From: a virus
Length of the DNA: 64,000 nt
Direction: 5' to 3' (one strand)
Virus record (IMG/VR): IMGVR_UViG_3300050014_000823
Coordinates: 1-64,000 of that record
This document shows, in pieces, positions 25,142 to 32,738 of this stretch; position 1 is the first letter of the stretch; every line of letters starts with the position of its first letter. Position numbers and translations under genes: made by a program. A model generated the notes under the pieces. The model did no database searches, was not told the origin of the DNA, and was given only the letters and a program-made list of their open reading frames with translations.

Positions 25142-25584
25142 ATGGGAAGCAGATATACTAAAAGTATTCCGGAGTTCATATACTTCACCGACTGTGGTAA
25201 TGGTTGGTACAGTGGTCCATTCGTAAAGAATCCCTGTAAAGGCAAGAATGCCAATACTGACGGACTAATTATTTGTAAAGTAGTGGTTGTTCCAAAACTC
25301 GTTACAGAAGAAAAAAGTAATTTCTCACCAGAAACTCAACAAAGAATTACTGACTTGGAGAAAAAGGTAAATTGCTCGTAGAAGAACTTAAAAAACTCAA
25401 ATATACCGAAGCACCACAAATAACTGGTAATGTCGAAGAACTACAGAAACTCGAAGCATGGCTGAAGTCTGATGTGGGACGTGAAACAATCAGGCAATCA
25501 CAAATAGATGCAGACAAAGCAATCGAAGCATTAGGCTTGAGAGACATCGACTACGATAAATTACGTGAACCCTTTACAATTTAA
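25142..25584 (+). CDS. small gene needing a -1 frameshift
   Basis: Frame 1 (25142-25381, 79 aa) ends in TAG. Frame 2 runs to TAA at 25584 but has no ATG, only a TTG at 25372. A -1 shift at the AAA-AAG codons near 25361-25366 would join them into about 147 residues with a continuous coiled-coil pattern (ITDLEKK, then GKLLVEELKKL). AAAAAG is a plausible slippery run. An assembly error is equally possible. Confidence 0.55.
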
Positions 25585-25586
25585 CT

Positions 25587-25766
25587 ATGGAAAATCTATT
25601 AGAAAGCAAATCCGGTGACATAAATGCAGACAATGCATTTGTTGTCAGATACCAAGCAACAACACACGCATTGGGACAAATGAAAGATAAAACTCTTGAG
25701 AATGCCCAGAACTGGCTGAAAGCCAATGAAGAACGATATAATAATTTAACAAAAAATAATAAATAG
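25587..25766 (+). CDS. hypothetical protein ending in TAG, 59 aa
   Basis: A small helical protein with a C-terminus rich in Asn and Lys. It uses TAG as its stop, followed by TAA six codons later in the same frame. No family is recognised. Confidence 0.6.
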   Translation: MENLLESKSGDINADNAFVVRYQATTHALGQMKDKTLENAQNWLKANEERYNNLTKNNK

Positions 25767-25768
25767 CT

Positions 25769-25984
25769 ATGGCAAAATTTTCTTTAATTAATGTCGAACA
25801 AGATTTCGATTTTCACTTCCAGGAAGGTGACCAAATCGTTTTCGAAATGCCACCCTTCTGTAGTGGCGACTATGCTGCAATCGTTAAAAAAGACCCGGAC
25901 TTCGGATTGTTTATAGAGAGCGAAGATAACTATTTTGAAGGTTGCCGGGACTTCGAAGTAATGCGTAATGGTGAAGTAATATGA
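25769..25984 (+). CDS. acidic hypothetical protein, 71 aa
   Basis: A small, acidic, strand-rich protein that looks like a compact barrel (GDQIVFEMPPF, then DYAAIVKKDPDFG). No family is recognised. Its last four bases overlap the next start. Confidence 0.65.
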   Translation: MAKFSLINVEQDFDFHFQEGDQIVFEMPPFCSGDYAAIVKKDPDFGLFIESEDNYFEGCRDFEVMRNGEVI

Positions 25985-26322
25985 TAATCTTTTTAAGAAA
26001 TCAGAATAACAGGACAATCTTAGATTTAGACTGTTATGTAAAAACCGAATATACTGGTGAACCAACACCAATGAAATTCGTTGAAATCAGTGCGGATGTC
26101 TCAATACTATACTACTCGAAATTCTTACTGGAAAATCTCGACAGACAGGAAGAAATAATTCAGGACTTCTACGACATGTCAGAACTCCGTGGATGGCTGT
26201 GGGAAAGATATTTCATGGGTGGCGATAACGACCCTGAGAAATACGATGACGTAATCAGAGAATTACGGATTATGATTAAAGGCTATGCCAATAAGTATAA
26301 CTTACGTTACGTAGAAGACTGA
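25981..26322 (+). CDS. hypothetical protein, 113 aa
   Basis: A mixed alpha/beta acidic protein, coupled to both neighbours by overlaps of four bases and one base. No family is recognised. Confidence 0.68.
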   Translation: MIIFLRNQNNRTILDLDCYVKTEYTGEPTPMKFVEISADVSILYYSKFLLENLDRQEEIIQDFYDMSELRGWLWERYFMGGDNDPEKYDDVIRELRIMIKGYANKYNLRYVED

Positions 26323-26585
26323 TGACTAATCCACTTAAATCCGAAGAGAGTTTCACTAAATTTGTGAATGGACTCTGCTGTAACGGTTGCAAGTTTCTCG
26401 TAAATGATGTCTGTACAGAGAAAGATGCAAAGCTGCATGACGTAGACAGGTCATGGCTCGTACAAGATGCAATTAACCAATCCCTGCATGCAACTAATGA
26501 TGAGGCAAAAATCTATCATAAAGAATTTGCCGATAATATCAACAACTACTATCTTTGCGAAGAATTCATAAGTAGAAAACAATAA
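26322..26585 (+). CDS. Cys-rich hypothetical protein, 87 aa
   Basis: Four Cys are clustered as LCCNGCKFLVNDVC, and a fifth lies near the C-terminus (YYLCEEF). This is a likely metal or Fe-S site. It is the last gene of the overlapping string that began at 20478. Confidence 0.66.
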   Translation: MTNPLKSEESFTKFVNGLCCNGCKFLVNDVCTEKDAKLHDVDRSWLVQDAINQSLHATNDEAKIYHKEFADNINNYYLCEEFISRKQ

Positions 26586-26627
26586 CGAAGTTACGTTGCC
26601 TTTCGATTTATAAAAAATTATAAAAAC

Positions 26628-26948
26628 ATGGAAGTAAGAAAAAAAGTAGACACAATTAAAGTAGATTTTAAGTGTCCTAAATGCAACACTGGCTTTTTAA
26701 GACCAACAGGAAGAGTCCTTACAAGCTACCCACCACAATACCCACATAGATGCAATAATCCCGAATGTGATTACAATGAAACATTCAGCGATAAGACTTA
26801 TCCACACTTAGACTATGAATTCGATAACAGTATTCAAATACGTAATGGTAATACAATCGATATAATTCACGGCAAAGGTGACTCAGAATTCTGTACCGAC
26901 AAGAAAGAACCCTTCGATAATTACGCAAGAAGACCATCGGGAAAATAA
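26628..26948 (+). CDS. zinc-ribbon protein, 106 aa
   Basis: CPKC and CNNPEC (about residues 17-47) form a zinc ribbon of the transcription-factor type. The rest is unrecognised. A weak GTATTTA-like sequence follows the gene. Confidence 0.7.
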   Translation: MEVRKKVDTIKVDFKCPKCNTGFLRPTGRVLTSYPPQYPHRCNNPECDYNETFSDKTYPHLDYEFDNSIQIRNGNTIDIIHGKGDSEFCTDKKEPFDNYARRPSGK

Positions 26949-26980
26949 ATCGTAGGGTATTTACTATTGTAAAGTGTCCT

Positions 26981-27838
26981 ATGATTATGAAACGACTTTT
27001 GTTGATATTTATTATCTGCCTATATGCAAATAACATACAATTCGCAGATAATAATTATCTACCACAACAGGTCCGGACAGAATACTCAAACGGCAGTCCA
27101 ACAACACTTGGCATAGACTTATATGTTAATAGCAACCACTGGCAAACAGAGTTTATACAGGAATATCAAAAATTAATACGGGATACTTTATATAACGACA
27201 TTCAGTTCCGTACCGTTAACTTTAAGAAAGAACAAGGACGGAAGTACGACAAAGGTTGGCTTGGCTATACCGTCATTACAAGTATCAGTGCAGAAGTCGT
27301 AATAAATAACATGGAGAAATACCGTGGGGTTGAATTTAGTCCTGTAGACAGCAGTAAATATACCGATGACGATTACTTCCTTAAAGCAACAGTCTACCAT
27401 GAGATAAGTCACTATTATTTCTACCAGTTACAGATTGAAATGACTAAGGTTAGGAATGTTCACGTTGACCAATATTACTTGCAGTCAATGACGATGTTCC
27501 CAAACGTTGAAATGCAATACGGTGCTAAATTCATTGAGGAAGGTTGGTGTGAATATATGATACAAAAATACCGCATATGTCCGACCTTTAAAACTATTCA
27601 CGTTCCTGTGTCAGATAGGGAATTCCAAGACAAAGAATTAATCTATGACATACAGTACAAATACGCCTCAAAGTTTATCCGGGATTTCCTTGACATGTTT
27701 CAAGAACTCGATGGCAGACCTAAAGTCGGATTAATGATTTTACTTAATAACAGACCACCCACATATAAAGAAATCCTAAAGCCTGAGTTATATTACTGCA
27801 GAATTAAGTTAGGTTTACAGCCAAACCCAGAGTATTAG
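26981..27838 (+). CDS. secreted zinc metallopeptidase-like protein, 285 aa
   Basis: A hydrophobic N-terminus (about residues 4-20) looks like a signal peptide. HEISH at about residue 140 is the HExxH zinc motif, and EEGWCEY about 55 residues later supplies the usual glutamate ligand of gluzincins. The product would act in the periplasm or at the cell surface. The stop is TAG. The same frame stays open into the next small gene. Confidence 0.75.
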   Translation: MIMKRLLLIFIICLYANNIQFADNNYLPQQVRTEYSNGSPTTLGIDLYVNSNHWQTEFIQEYQKLIRDTLYNDIQFRTVNFKKEQGRKYDKGWLGYTVITSISAEVVINNMEKYRGVEFSPVDSSKYTDDDYFLKATVYHEISHYYFYQLQIEMTKVRNVHVDQYYLQSMTMFPNVEMQYGAKFIEEGWCEYMIQKYRICPTFKTIHVPVSDREFQDKELIYDIQYKYASKFIRDFLDMFQELDGRPKVGLMILLNNRPPTYKEILKPELYYCRIKLGLQPNPEY

Positions 27839-27839
27839 A

Positions 27840-27848
27840 GTATTTATG
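27840..27848 (+). promoter_or_regulatory. GTATTTATG, late-promoter-like motif
   Basis: One mismatch, two bases after a TAG stop and 14 bases before the ATG at 27863. Confidence 0.45.
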
Positions 27849-27862
27849 ATAAAATATCAACG

Positions 27863-28059
27863 ATGAAAATTAAGTATTTTCCAATCGTATTAGCTGTGAC
27901 ATTTTTTGCCCTACAACTTATTGCCTATTTAACCCAAACACCATTAGTCATCCCTACTGCAATTGTGGCGGGACTAATTTTTTATTCTTTTGCTTTAGTG
28001 CTTCTGCAATAGCTTTAGGATTTGTTATAATTGCAGTATACAATATGATAAAAGCCTGA
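27863..28059 (+). CDS. small membrane protein with apparent frameshift
   Basis: The first frame gives a hydrophobic protein (two membrane helices) that stops at TAG 28010-28012. The -1 frame, entered near the T6 run at 27978-27983, continues as another hydrophobic helix (IALGFVIIAVYNM) to TGA at 28057-28059. A frameshift, natural or from assembly, would give about 65 residues with three membrane segments. Confidence 0.5.
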
Positions 28060-28068
28060 GTATTTATA
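28060..28068 (+). promoter_or_regulatory. GTATTTATA motif, putative late promoter
   Basis: An exact copy, 17 bases before the ATG at 28086. Confidence 0.55.
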
Positions 28069-28085
28069 ATTTTAATACAAAGACT

Positions 28086-29351
28086 ATGAACTTAGAGTTG
28101 AACAGAAGGTTGCACGAACTATACGACAAAAAGAATAAGCTATACTACCACGGCAGAGAACAGGGTAAAAGACCCTATACTGGCACATACATATTTATAA
28201 CAGATAATATGGGTTATGCTGCAGGGTACTCAGATGGCGATAAACTCTATACCTATACTGTTCCCTTTGGAGAAGATAAGATTTTCAGTATTAAGAACAA
28301 GAAAGACTTATTAGTTTTGCAACAATATGTGAATAATGAAACAATCAACGCTGTTTTACGTGACAGTGGTGCTGGACAAGAAATGGATTGGGCTGCCTTG
28401 TCATATATCAGTACCGATGATTACGAAATGCCAGAAGAATTATTTCAACACGCAGGTTACTTAGCTATAAGACTAAAAGAACGTCAGGGCATAGATAGTC
28501 TATATGTTTTTGACGAAAATGACCTGGACTTTAAAGGTGAGATTGACATCAGTACTCCCGAAAATATAAAGAAGATAGGGGACTTCTACAGGGAATTTAC
28601 AAAAGATAAGAACTTCCTGCAAGAAAGAATTATAAAGGAATTAACACTGTTGGTCGAAGGACAACATGGTACAATAGACAATGGTAACGAACAAGGCAGT
28701 ATTGATAATGGCAATGAAAATGGACATGTAGTTGCAGATGGAGTAGCTGATAAAGCTGCAGAGAAATTATTCAATATACCCGACCCAAATACCGCTATGA
28801 ATAGACAAGCAACATCTGCTATGGGTCAGCAACAAGCAAAAACTCCGAGTCCAAGCGACCCCAAAGGAACACTCGTTGGATTTATAGAAGACAGGTTTAG
28901 TTCACCAATTGGTGGCAATAAGAAAATACCCGGCACAAACATCTATCTTAACCCCAAAAGTTTAGATGAGTTTGAAGCCGATGTTAAAGCCGTCAGCAAT
29001 GACGTAGGCGATATGTTCGTCTCACAGGCAGACGCTGATATCTATCACTCAGATATAGTCAACGCAGTGGATAAACAAGATGTGTATAGGGGTTATATTG
29101 GCAATGCTTATGATGGTCAGGACACTATAACCTGGCATAGAATAAATAAGTCCGATGACTTTGGCTTTAGTGTAAGTTATTTGGACTTTAATAAGAATCC
29201 AGAGAACCACGCACAACGAGATAAACTCATGCAGATAGTCAAACAAAAGAATCCACGTTATAACTTCCTGCCTTTTTATTGGAGAGAGGAATGGAACAGG
29301 AGATACGACAGTGAGAATGACATGAACAACGACAGTTTACAAAATTACTAA
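28086..29351 (+). CDS. ADP-ribosyltransferase-like N-terminal domain protein, 421 aa
   Basis: Residues about 12-60 read LYYHGREQG, TGTYIFITDN and a following Tyr-rich helix. This arrangement resembles the R-S-E class ART fold found in phages (YHG..., FIT..., later Glu), but the catalytic Glu cannot be fixed by eye. Residues about 195-265 are low-complexity, with repeated DNGNE and GS segments. The C-terminal part is unrecognised. It could modify host or virion proteins, or be a packaged protein. Confidence 0.5.
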   Translation: MNLELNRRLHELYDKKNKLYYHGREQGKRPYTGTYIFITDNMGYAAGYSDGDKLYTYTVPFGEDKIFSIKNKKDLLVLQQYVNNETINAVLRDSGAGQEMDWAALSYISTDDYEMPEELFQHAGYLAIRLKERQGIDSLYVFDENDLDFKGEIDISTPENIKKIGDFYREFTKDKNFLQERIIKELTLLVEGQHGTIDNGNEQGSIDNGNENGHVVADGVADKAAEKLFNIPDPNTAMNRQATSAMGQQQAKTPSPSDPKGTLVGFIEDRFSSPIGGNKKIPGTNIYLNPKSLDEFEADVKAVSNDVGDMFVSQADADIYHSDIVNAVDKQDVYRGYIGNAYDGQDTITWHRINKSDDFGFSVSYLDFNKNPENHAQRDKLMQIVKQKNPRYNFLPFYWREEWNRRYDSENDMNNDSLQNY

Positions 29352-29374
29352 ACAATATTCTAATTCAGTGCTAA

Positions 29375-29818
29375 ATGAATCTCAAGGGTCTTATAAAGGA
29401 AGAAATCAGCGCATATAATAATAGCGTATTCACGGACCTGCCCTTGGAATTATTTCAGAAACTCCGTATGCGAAAGTTCAGTGATGAGGCAAACCGCAGT
29501 CATATGAAACTCTATAAGGCAAAGGATGGCAAAGACTATATTATTTCTAAAGAGATTAATCGTGATGTATTCCGAGTTAGTACTCTTGACGGTGAACAAA
29601 TAGCAGTAGCAGTGTTTGATGACGATAACGCTGGTTATTTCACTGGCTATGAAACATCCCAGAGTATTATGGTACAGCCTGAGTATAGACGTTTAGGACT
29701 TGCTACTGCACTGACGGACTTCGCTGAGACAATCTACGGTAAACCCTACAGACCAACTAAGGTTCTGAGTGAACCTATGCAGGGATTCGTAAAGAATAGG
29801 TTCAATACGACTTCATAA
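29375..29818 (+). CDS. GNAT-family N-acetyltransferase with IKEE leader, 147 aa
   Basis: The acetyl-CoA-binding motif A appears as MVQPEYRRLGLATAL (RRLGLA matches R/QxxGxG/A). The N-terminus MNLKGLIKEEI matches the leader motif seen at 7077 and 13389, so the enzyme may be packaged in the virion. The substrate is unknown. It is the last plus-strand gene before the G-rich intergenic region. Confidence 0.75.
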   Translation: MNLKGLIKEEISAYNNSVFTDLPLELFQKLRMRKFSDEANRSHMKLYKAKDGKDYIISKEINRDVFRVSTLDGEQIAVAVFDDDNAGYFTGYETSQSIMVQPEYRRLGLATALTDFAETIYGKPYRPTKVLSEPMQGFVKNRFNTTS

Positions 29819-29964
29819 TTGTTTTTGCGGACACCTTGTTTTCAGATTTCCAAATTTTTTCTATAAAATTTTTACCCTTTTAAACATTTTGTAACTACCT
29901 GATAATCAGGAAATCCTAAAAATTTTCTGGAATTTTTTTACTATACCGAACTTTGTCGTGTAGC

Positions 29965-30030
29965 ACCCCCACCCCCTAAAACGGGGGGTCCGGGGGGGGT
30001 CTGACGGGGGGGGATACGGGGGGAGGGTGG
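29965..30030 (+). repeat. G-tract cluster, potential G-quadruplex
   Basis: Two C-runs are followed within 60 bases by five G-runs of three to eight bases, in an otherwise AT-rich genome. The 280-base intergenic region 29819-30100 otherwise holds only a dyad and a terminator. Confidence 0.8.
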
Positions 30031-30033
30031 TAG

Positions 30034-30050
30034 TGTAGAATGATTCTAAA
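30034..30050. promoter_or_regulatory. TAGAATGATTCTA dyad, possible operator
   Basis: A perfect 13-bp palindrome about G, one of four related dyads. Confidence 0.45.
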
Positions 30051-30053
30051 TAA

Positions 30054-30083
30054 CAGAGGGTGTGTCGTTTGGCACACCCTCTG
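30054..30083. terminator. hairpin between convergent genes
   Basis: CAGAGGGTGTG and CACACCCTCTG form an 11-bp stem with an eight-base loop. There is no long T tract, so the efficiency is uncertain. Confidence 0.65.
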
Positions 30084-30100
30084 ACTGACTAAGGTTGTAG

Positions 30101-30622
30101 TTAGATAACTACGTAAGTAGTTTTGCGGAATTTCAGCCTCTTAACGTTGTCGATACTTATTTCCCTGTGGTAAATTGCTGTTTCAGTACCCTGATATTTT
30201 GCGGGGTCACTTGCAGGAAAATACTGTTTAATGACTGCTGAAGGAATGAAGTTTAACGCACTGTCAAAATGTAACGCTCTGAAGGTCTGCTGTGCCTTGT
30301 AGGTAAGGTAAAACGTTCCTTTGGTTACATGTGTACTCAAGGCAGTTGAGAGGCGTTTTCCTGCACCTTTCCATAATGGCTGACTGACAAATTCACGTTC
30401 TTTATTTTCACGTTCTAACTGATTGTTAACGCTATTTTCGTAAACATATCCAACCATACCGCCAACGTTTGCAATTTTGGTAACGTTGCCAAATTTTGCT
30501 TTGCCCTCTGCTGTCAGTTTAGGTTCTGTTACATACTGTAAGCTAACAGGCTGTGCGCCAAAATTCCAATTTCTTAACATTTCGATTAATTCTGCTTTGG
30601 TGATGTTTTTCTGATTTTTCAT
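30101..30622 (-). CDS. hypothetical protein, 173 aa
   Basis: A soluble, basic protein of unknown family. Its promoter and leader (AAACCAAAAAAATTAAGAC before the ATG) look like those of the plus-strand ECF-controlled genes. It is divergent from the sigma factor gene, a typical place for a regulator or anti-sigma factor. No such domain is recognised. Confidence 0.72.
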   Translation of the reverse strand: MKNQKNITKAELIEMLRNWNFGAQPVSLQYVTEPKLTAEGKAKFGNVTKIANVGGMVGYVYENSVNNQLERENKEREFVSQPLWKGAGKRLSTALSTHVTKGTFYLTYKAQQTFRALHFDSALNFIPSAVIKQYFPASDPAKYQGTETAIYHREISIDNVKRLKFRKTTYVVI

Positions 30623-30669
30623 GTCTTAATTTTTTTGGTTTATACTATGTCTGTTTGTGTCGTCTGATT

Positions 30670-30699
30670 CTTATACGTTGAAAAGTTACAAAATGTTTC
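30670..30699 (-). promoter_or_regulatory. ECF-type phage promoter, one base longer spacing
   Basis: On the minus strand, GAAACATTT and ACGTATAAG are 21 bases apart start to start. It faces the gene at 30622. Confidence 0.55.
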
Positions 30700-30821
30700 A
30701 TTTTTTTCATTTATTTTTCATTTATTTTCACTTTTATTCACAACCTGGCACCAGGTGGGCGTTTGCGGTGATGGCATTCGTACATTGTTTTCCTTATATA
30801 TATAGGTGTGCTGATAGCTTG

Positions 30822-30838
30822 TTTAGAATCTGTCTAAA
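30822..30838. promoter_or_regulatory. TTTAGA-N5-TCTAAA dyad, possible operator upstream of sigma gene
   Basis: TTTAGAATCTGTCTAAA ends 13 bases before the degenerate ECF promoter of the sigma factor gene. It is one of four related dyads. Confidence 0.5.
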
Positions 30839-30851
30839 TTGAGGGTAAAGT

Positions 30852-30892
30852 GTAACATTTTTTTTTATATCTCGTTAAAGGTAGTATATTTG
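30852..30892 (+). promoter_or_regulatory. tandem promoters of the sigma factor gene
   Basis: GTAACATTT (30852-30860) with TCGTTAAAG (30872-30880) is a degenerate ECF promoter at the exact standard spacing. TATATTTG (30885-30892) matches the host Bacteroidota -7 box. Host transcription followed by autoregulation is a plausible reading. Confidence 0.6.
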
Positions 30893-30928
30893 ACAACTGA
30901 ATTGAATGTTTAACTAATACATAAAGCT

Positions 30929-31495
30929 ATGAATGAAGTAACCAACAGAGCAACAGAATTAGAATTTAATGCAATTTATAAAGAGTTCAAACCGGCAATA
31001 GTTGCGCATTTGCGGACAAAAATCAAAAACGAGGAAGAGCGTGATGATATTGAAATGAGAGTATGGGGCAAACTTAATGAAAACCTACATACACACAATA
31101 TTGCCAAAGGTAAACTTAACACGTGGTTATTCACAATCGTAAAAAACGAAATCATTGATTACTTTCGTAGTGACAGGTATAAGAAACACGAAGCAATGAC
31201 AACCAAAGTGTCTGCAATGGTCAACGAAGAGGGTGTTGAGGCGTTTCAGTTTATCGGTGACAATACGGCAAGTACTGAAATCGAAAACAATCAGTTATCC
31301 GATAAAATACTCAACGCATTTGAAAAAATCAAACCTACCTACAAAGATATAGCAATACAGTATTTTCTTTATGAGAAGCAATACACTGAAATTGCGGATG
31401 CAATGTCCATACCATTAGGCACTGTAAAAGTGGCAATCATGAGAGCAAGAGAAGTACTGCAAAACAATCTTAAAGTCGAGTACGCAAGTTTATAA
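30929..31495 (+). CDS. ECF-type RNA polymerase sigma factor, 188 aa
   Basis: Length and architecture are those of Group IV sigma factors. Region 2 includes LNTWLFTIVKNEIIDYFR (about residues 57-74), with the usual aromatic and basic -10-binding helix. Region 4 at the C-terminus contains YTEIADAMSIPLGTVKVA, a helix-turn-helix for the -35. It should direct host RNA polymerase to the GTAAC-N16-CGT promoters that cluster directly downstream. No anti-sigma factor is identified. Confidence 0.88.
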   Translation: MNEVTNRATELEFNAIYKEFKPAIVAHLRTKIKNEEERDDIEMRVWGKLNENLHTHNIAKGKLNTWLFTIVKNEIIDYFRSDRYKKHEAMTTKVSAMVNEEGVEAFQFIGDNTASTEIENNQLSDKILNAFEKIKPTYKDIAIQYFLYEKQYTEIADAMSIPLGTVKVAIMRAREVLQNNLKVEYASL

Positions 31496-31544
31496 TGTAC
31501 TCAAAAGCACTTAGGGCAATGTACAAAAATATATTGTCCTAAGT

Positions 31545-31573
31545 GTAACAAAAACCAGGAATTTACGTATAAT
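31545..31573 (+). promoter_or_regulatory. ECF-type phage promoter
   Basis: GTAACAAAA and ACGTATAAT are at standard spacing. It is followed by the AACCAAAACA leader and the gene at 31600. Confidence 0.78.
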
Positions 31574-31599
31574 CAATAGTAACCAAAACATATAAAGCT

Positions 31600-31854
31600 A
31601 TGGCAAAAGAAAAAATTACCCCACGTCCGCTTCCGGAAATCACTGCTGAAATCAGAAAAGATTGGAAACCAATGTACAGACCTGCACAGGCACACTTCGA
31701 AGCATTCGAGTATGCAGATAATGTCAACCAAATGTACGGCATGGACTCTGTAAAGAGTGAGATATTGTACTTTCTTGGCAATGCTCAGACTTGGAAAGGT
31801 GACGTTGCAAGACGCATAAAACTCGAACTCAAAGCACTCGTTGGCTTAAAGTAA
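31600..31854 (+). CDS. conserved hypothetical protein, 84 aa
   Basis: The segment ITAEIRKDWK and the C-terminal YFLGNAQTWKGDVARRIKLE resemble a small family common in Bacteroidota mobile elements and phages. Its function is unknown. It is the first gene downstream of the sigma factor with its own ECF-type promoter, and is followed by a terminator. Confidence 0.75.
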   Translation: MAKEKITPRPLPEITAEIRKDWKPMYRPAQAHFEAFEYADNVNQMYGMDSVKSEILYFLGNAQTWKGDVARRIKLELKALVGLK

Positions 31855-31872
31855 AACTAATGTTCATTGTAC

Positions 31873-31901
31873 AAAAAGAGGGAATTATTTCCCTCTTTTT
31901 T
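31873..31901 (+). terminator. intrinsic terminator
   Basis: The stem AAAGAGGGAA / TTCCCTCTTT has a T tract that runs directly into the next promoter. Confidence 0.85.
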
Positions 31902-31930
31902 GTAACATTTTCAGCGAATGTACGTATAAT
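31902..31930 (+). promoter_or_regulatory. ECF-type phage promoter
   Basis: GTAACATTT and ACGTATAAT are at standard spacing, immediately after the terminator. It drives the gene at 31957. Confidence 0.82.
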
Positions 31931-31956
31931 ATAGAGTAACCAAAACAGAATGTACC

Positions 31957-32175
31957 ATGTCACACAGAAGTGCAGAATATCAAGCCGAAAGGTTAAGACG
32001 TACAACAGTACGCAAGGAGAGGCGCAAATCTGCAAGGCAAACCAAATATTGGCGGTATGGCAGACAATCAGAGGGTACTTGCCCGGATTGTGGCGGTCAA
32101 ATGTCTTGGTGCAGTTGTTGCCAAGTATGGAGCAAAAGTTGTTGTGTTGAATATGGTACTTGTCAATGTTCATAA
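31957..32175 (+). CDS. Cys-rich basic protein, 72 aa
   Basis: The first 40 residues are strongly basic (Arg-rich). The last 30 hold nine Cys in CPDCGG, CSCC, CCVE and CQC groups, so a zinc-binding nucleic-acid protein is likely. No family is recognised. Its stop lies six bases before the anticodon-less tRNA-like element, and both may share one transcript. Confidence 0.7.
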   Translation: MSHRSAEYQAERLRRTTVRKERRKSARQTKYWRYGRQSEGTCPDCGGQMSWCSCCQVWSKSCCVEYGTCQCS

Positions 32176-32181
32176 ATAAAC

Positions 32182-32238
32182 TGGGTGTTAGCGCAGTGGT
32201 AGAGCGAAATGTCGGGGGTTCGATTCCCTCACACCCTA
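32182..32238 (+). tRNA. tRNA-like element lacking the anticodon arm
   Basis: The acceptor strands pair for six base pairs (GGGTGT/ACACCC) with a U-U mismatch at the end. U8-A9, a D-arm with AGTGGTA and a T-arm GGGGG-TTCGATT-CCCTC are all canonical. Only about seven bases (AAATGTC) lie between D- and T-arms, where about 22 are expected, so the anticodon arm is missing cleanly. It cannot decode. It may be a pseudogene, a processing signal or a decoy. Confidence 0.75.
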
Positions 32239-32259
32239 CAAATATATTGTACAATAAGT

Positions 32260-32288
32260 GAAACATTTCTGTTGATTGTACGTATAAT
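32260..32288 (+). promoter_or_regulatory. ECF-type phage promoter
   Basis: GAAACATTT and ACGTATAAT are at standard spacing, driving the gene at 32315. Confidence 0.8.
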
Positions 32289-32314
32289 ACTATGTAACCA
32301 AAACATATAAAGCT

Positions 32315-32656
32315 ATGGCAATGAAAATTTTCACACAGGTAATTATCAATGCTTTTAAAAAGCAGGGTAAGACAGGCAACAAATCAATGAAGGATATTTT
32401 TATCATCTGCAAACTGTTTAACCCCGGCGGTGCAGGTACATGGTATTTGTACGAACAGGAAGACGAGGACACGTTTTGGGCATTCGTGAACTTAGGTGAC
32501 GTTGTAATGTCCGAGTGTGGCACTGTATCAATGTCCGAGTTAATGTCTTACAGAGGTCCGTTTGGCTTAAAGATTGAACGTGACAAGTTTTTTGAGCCGT
32601 TCTCCATGACCTTAGAGGAAGTTTACAACAAGGTAAAAGCAGGACAGCACGTCTAA
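32315..32656 (+). CDS. DUF2958-family protein, 113 aa
   Basis: KLFNPGGAGTWYLYE in the first half, and RGPFGLKIERDKFFEP in the second, match the DUF2958 pattern found in conjugative elements and phages. No function is known for the family. It has its own promoter and the AACCAAAACA leader. Confidence 0.8.
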   Translation: MAMKIFTQVIINAFKKQGKTGNKSMKDIFIICKLFNPGGAGTWYLYEQEDEDTFWAFVNLGDVVMSECGTVSMSELMSYRGPFGLKIERDKFFEPFSMTLEEVYNKVKAGQHV

Positions 32657-32685
32657 AAATAAGTTGAAAATATGTCCCTCAGAGT

Positions 32686-32713
32686 GTAACATTTACGGGG
32701 TTTTTCGTATAAT
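32686..32713 (+). promoter_or_regulatory. ECF-type phage promoter
   Basis: GTAACATTT and TCGTATAAT, spacing one base shorter than usual, driving the gene at 32739. Confidence 0.76.
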
Positions 32714-32738
32714 CACCTGTAACCAAAACACACAGACT

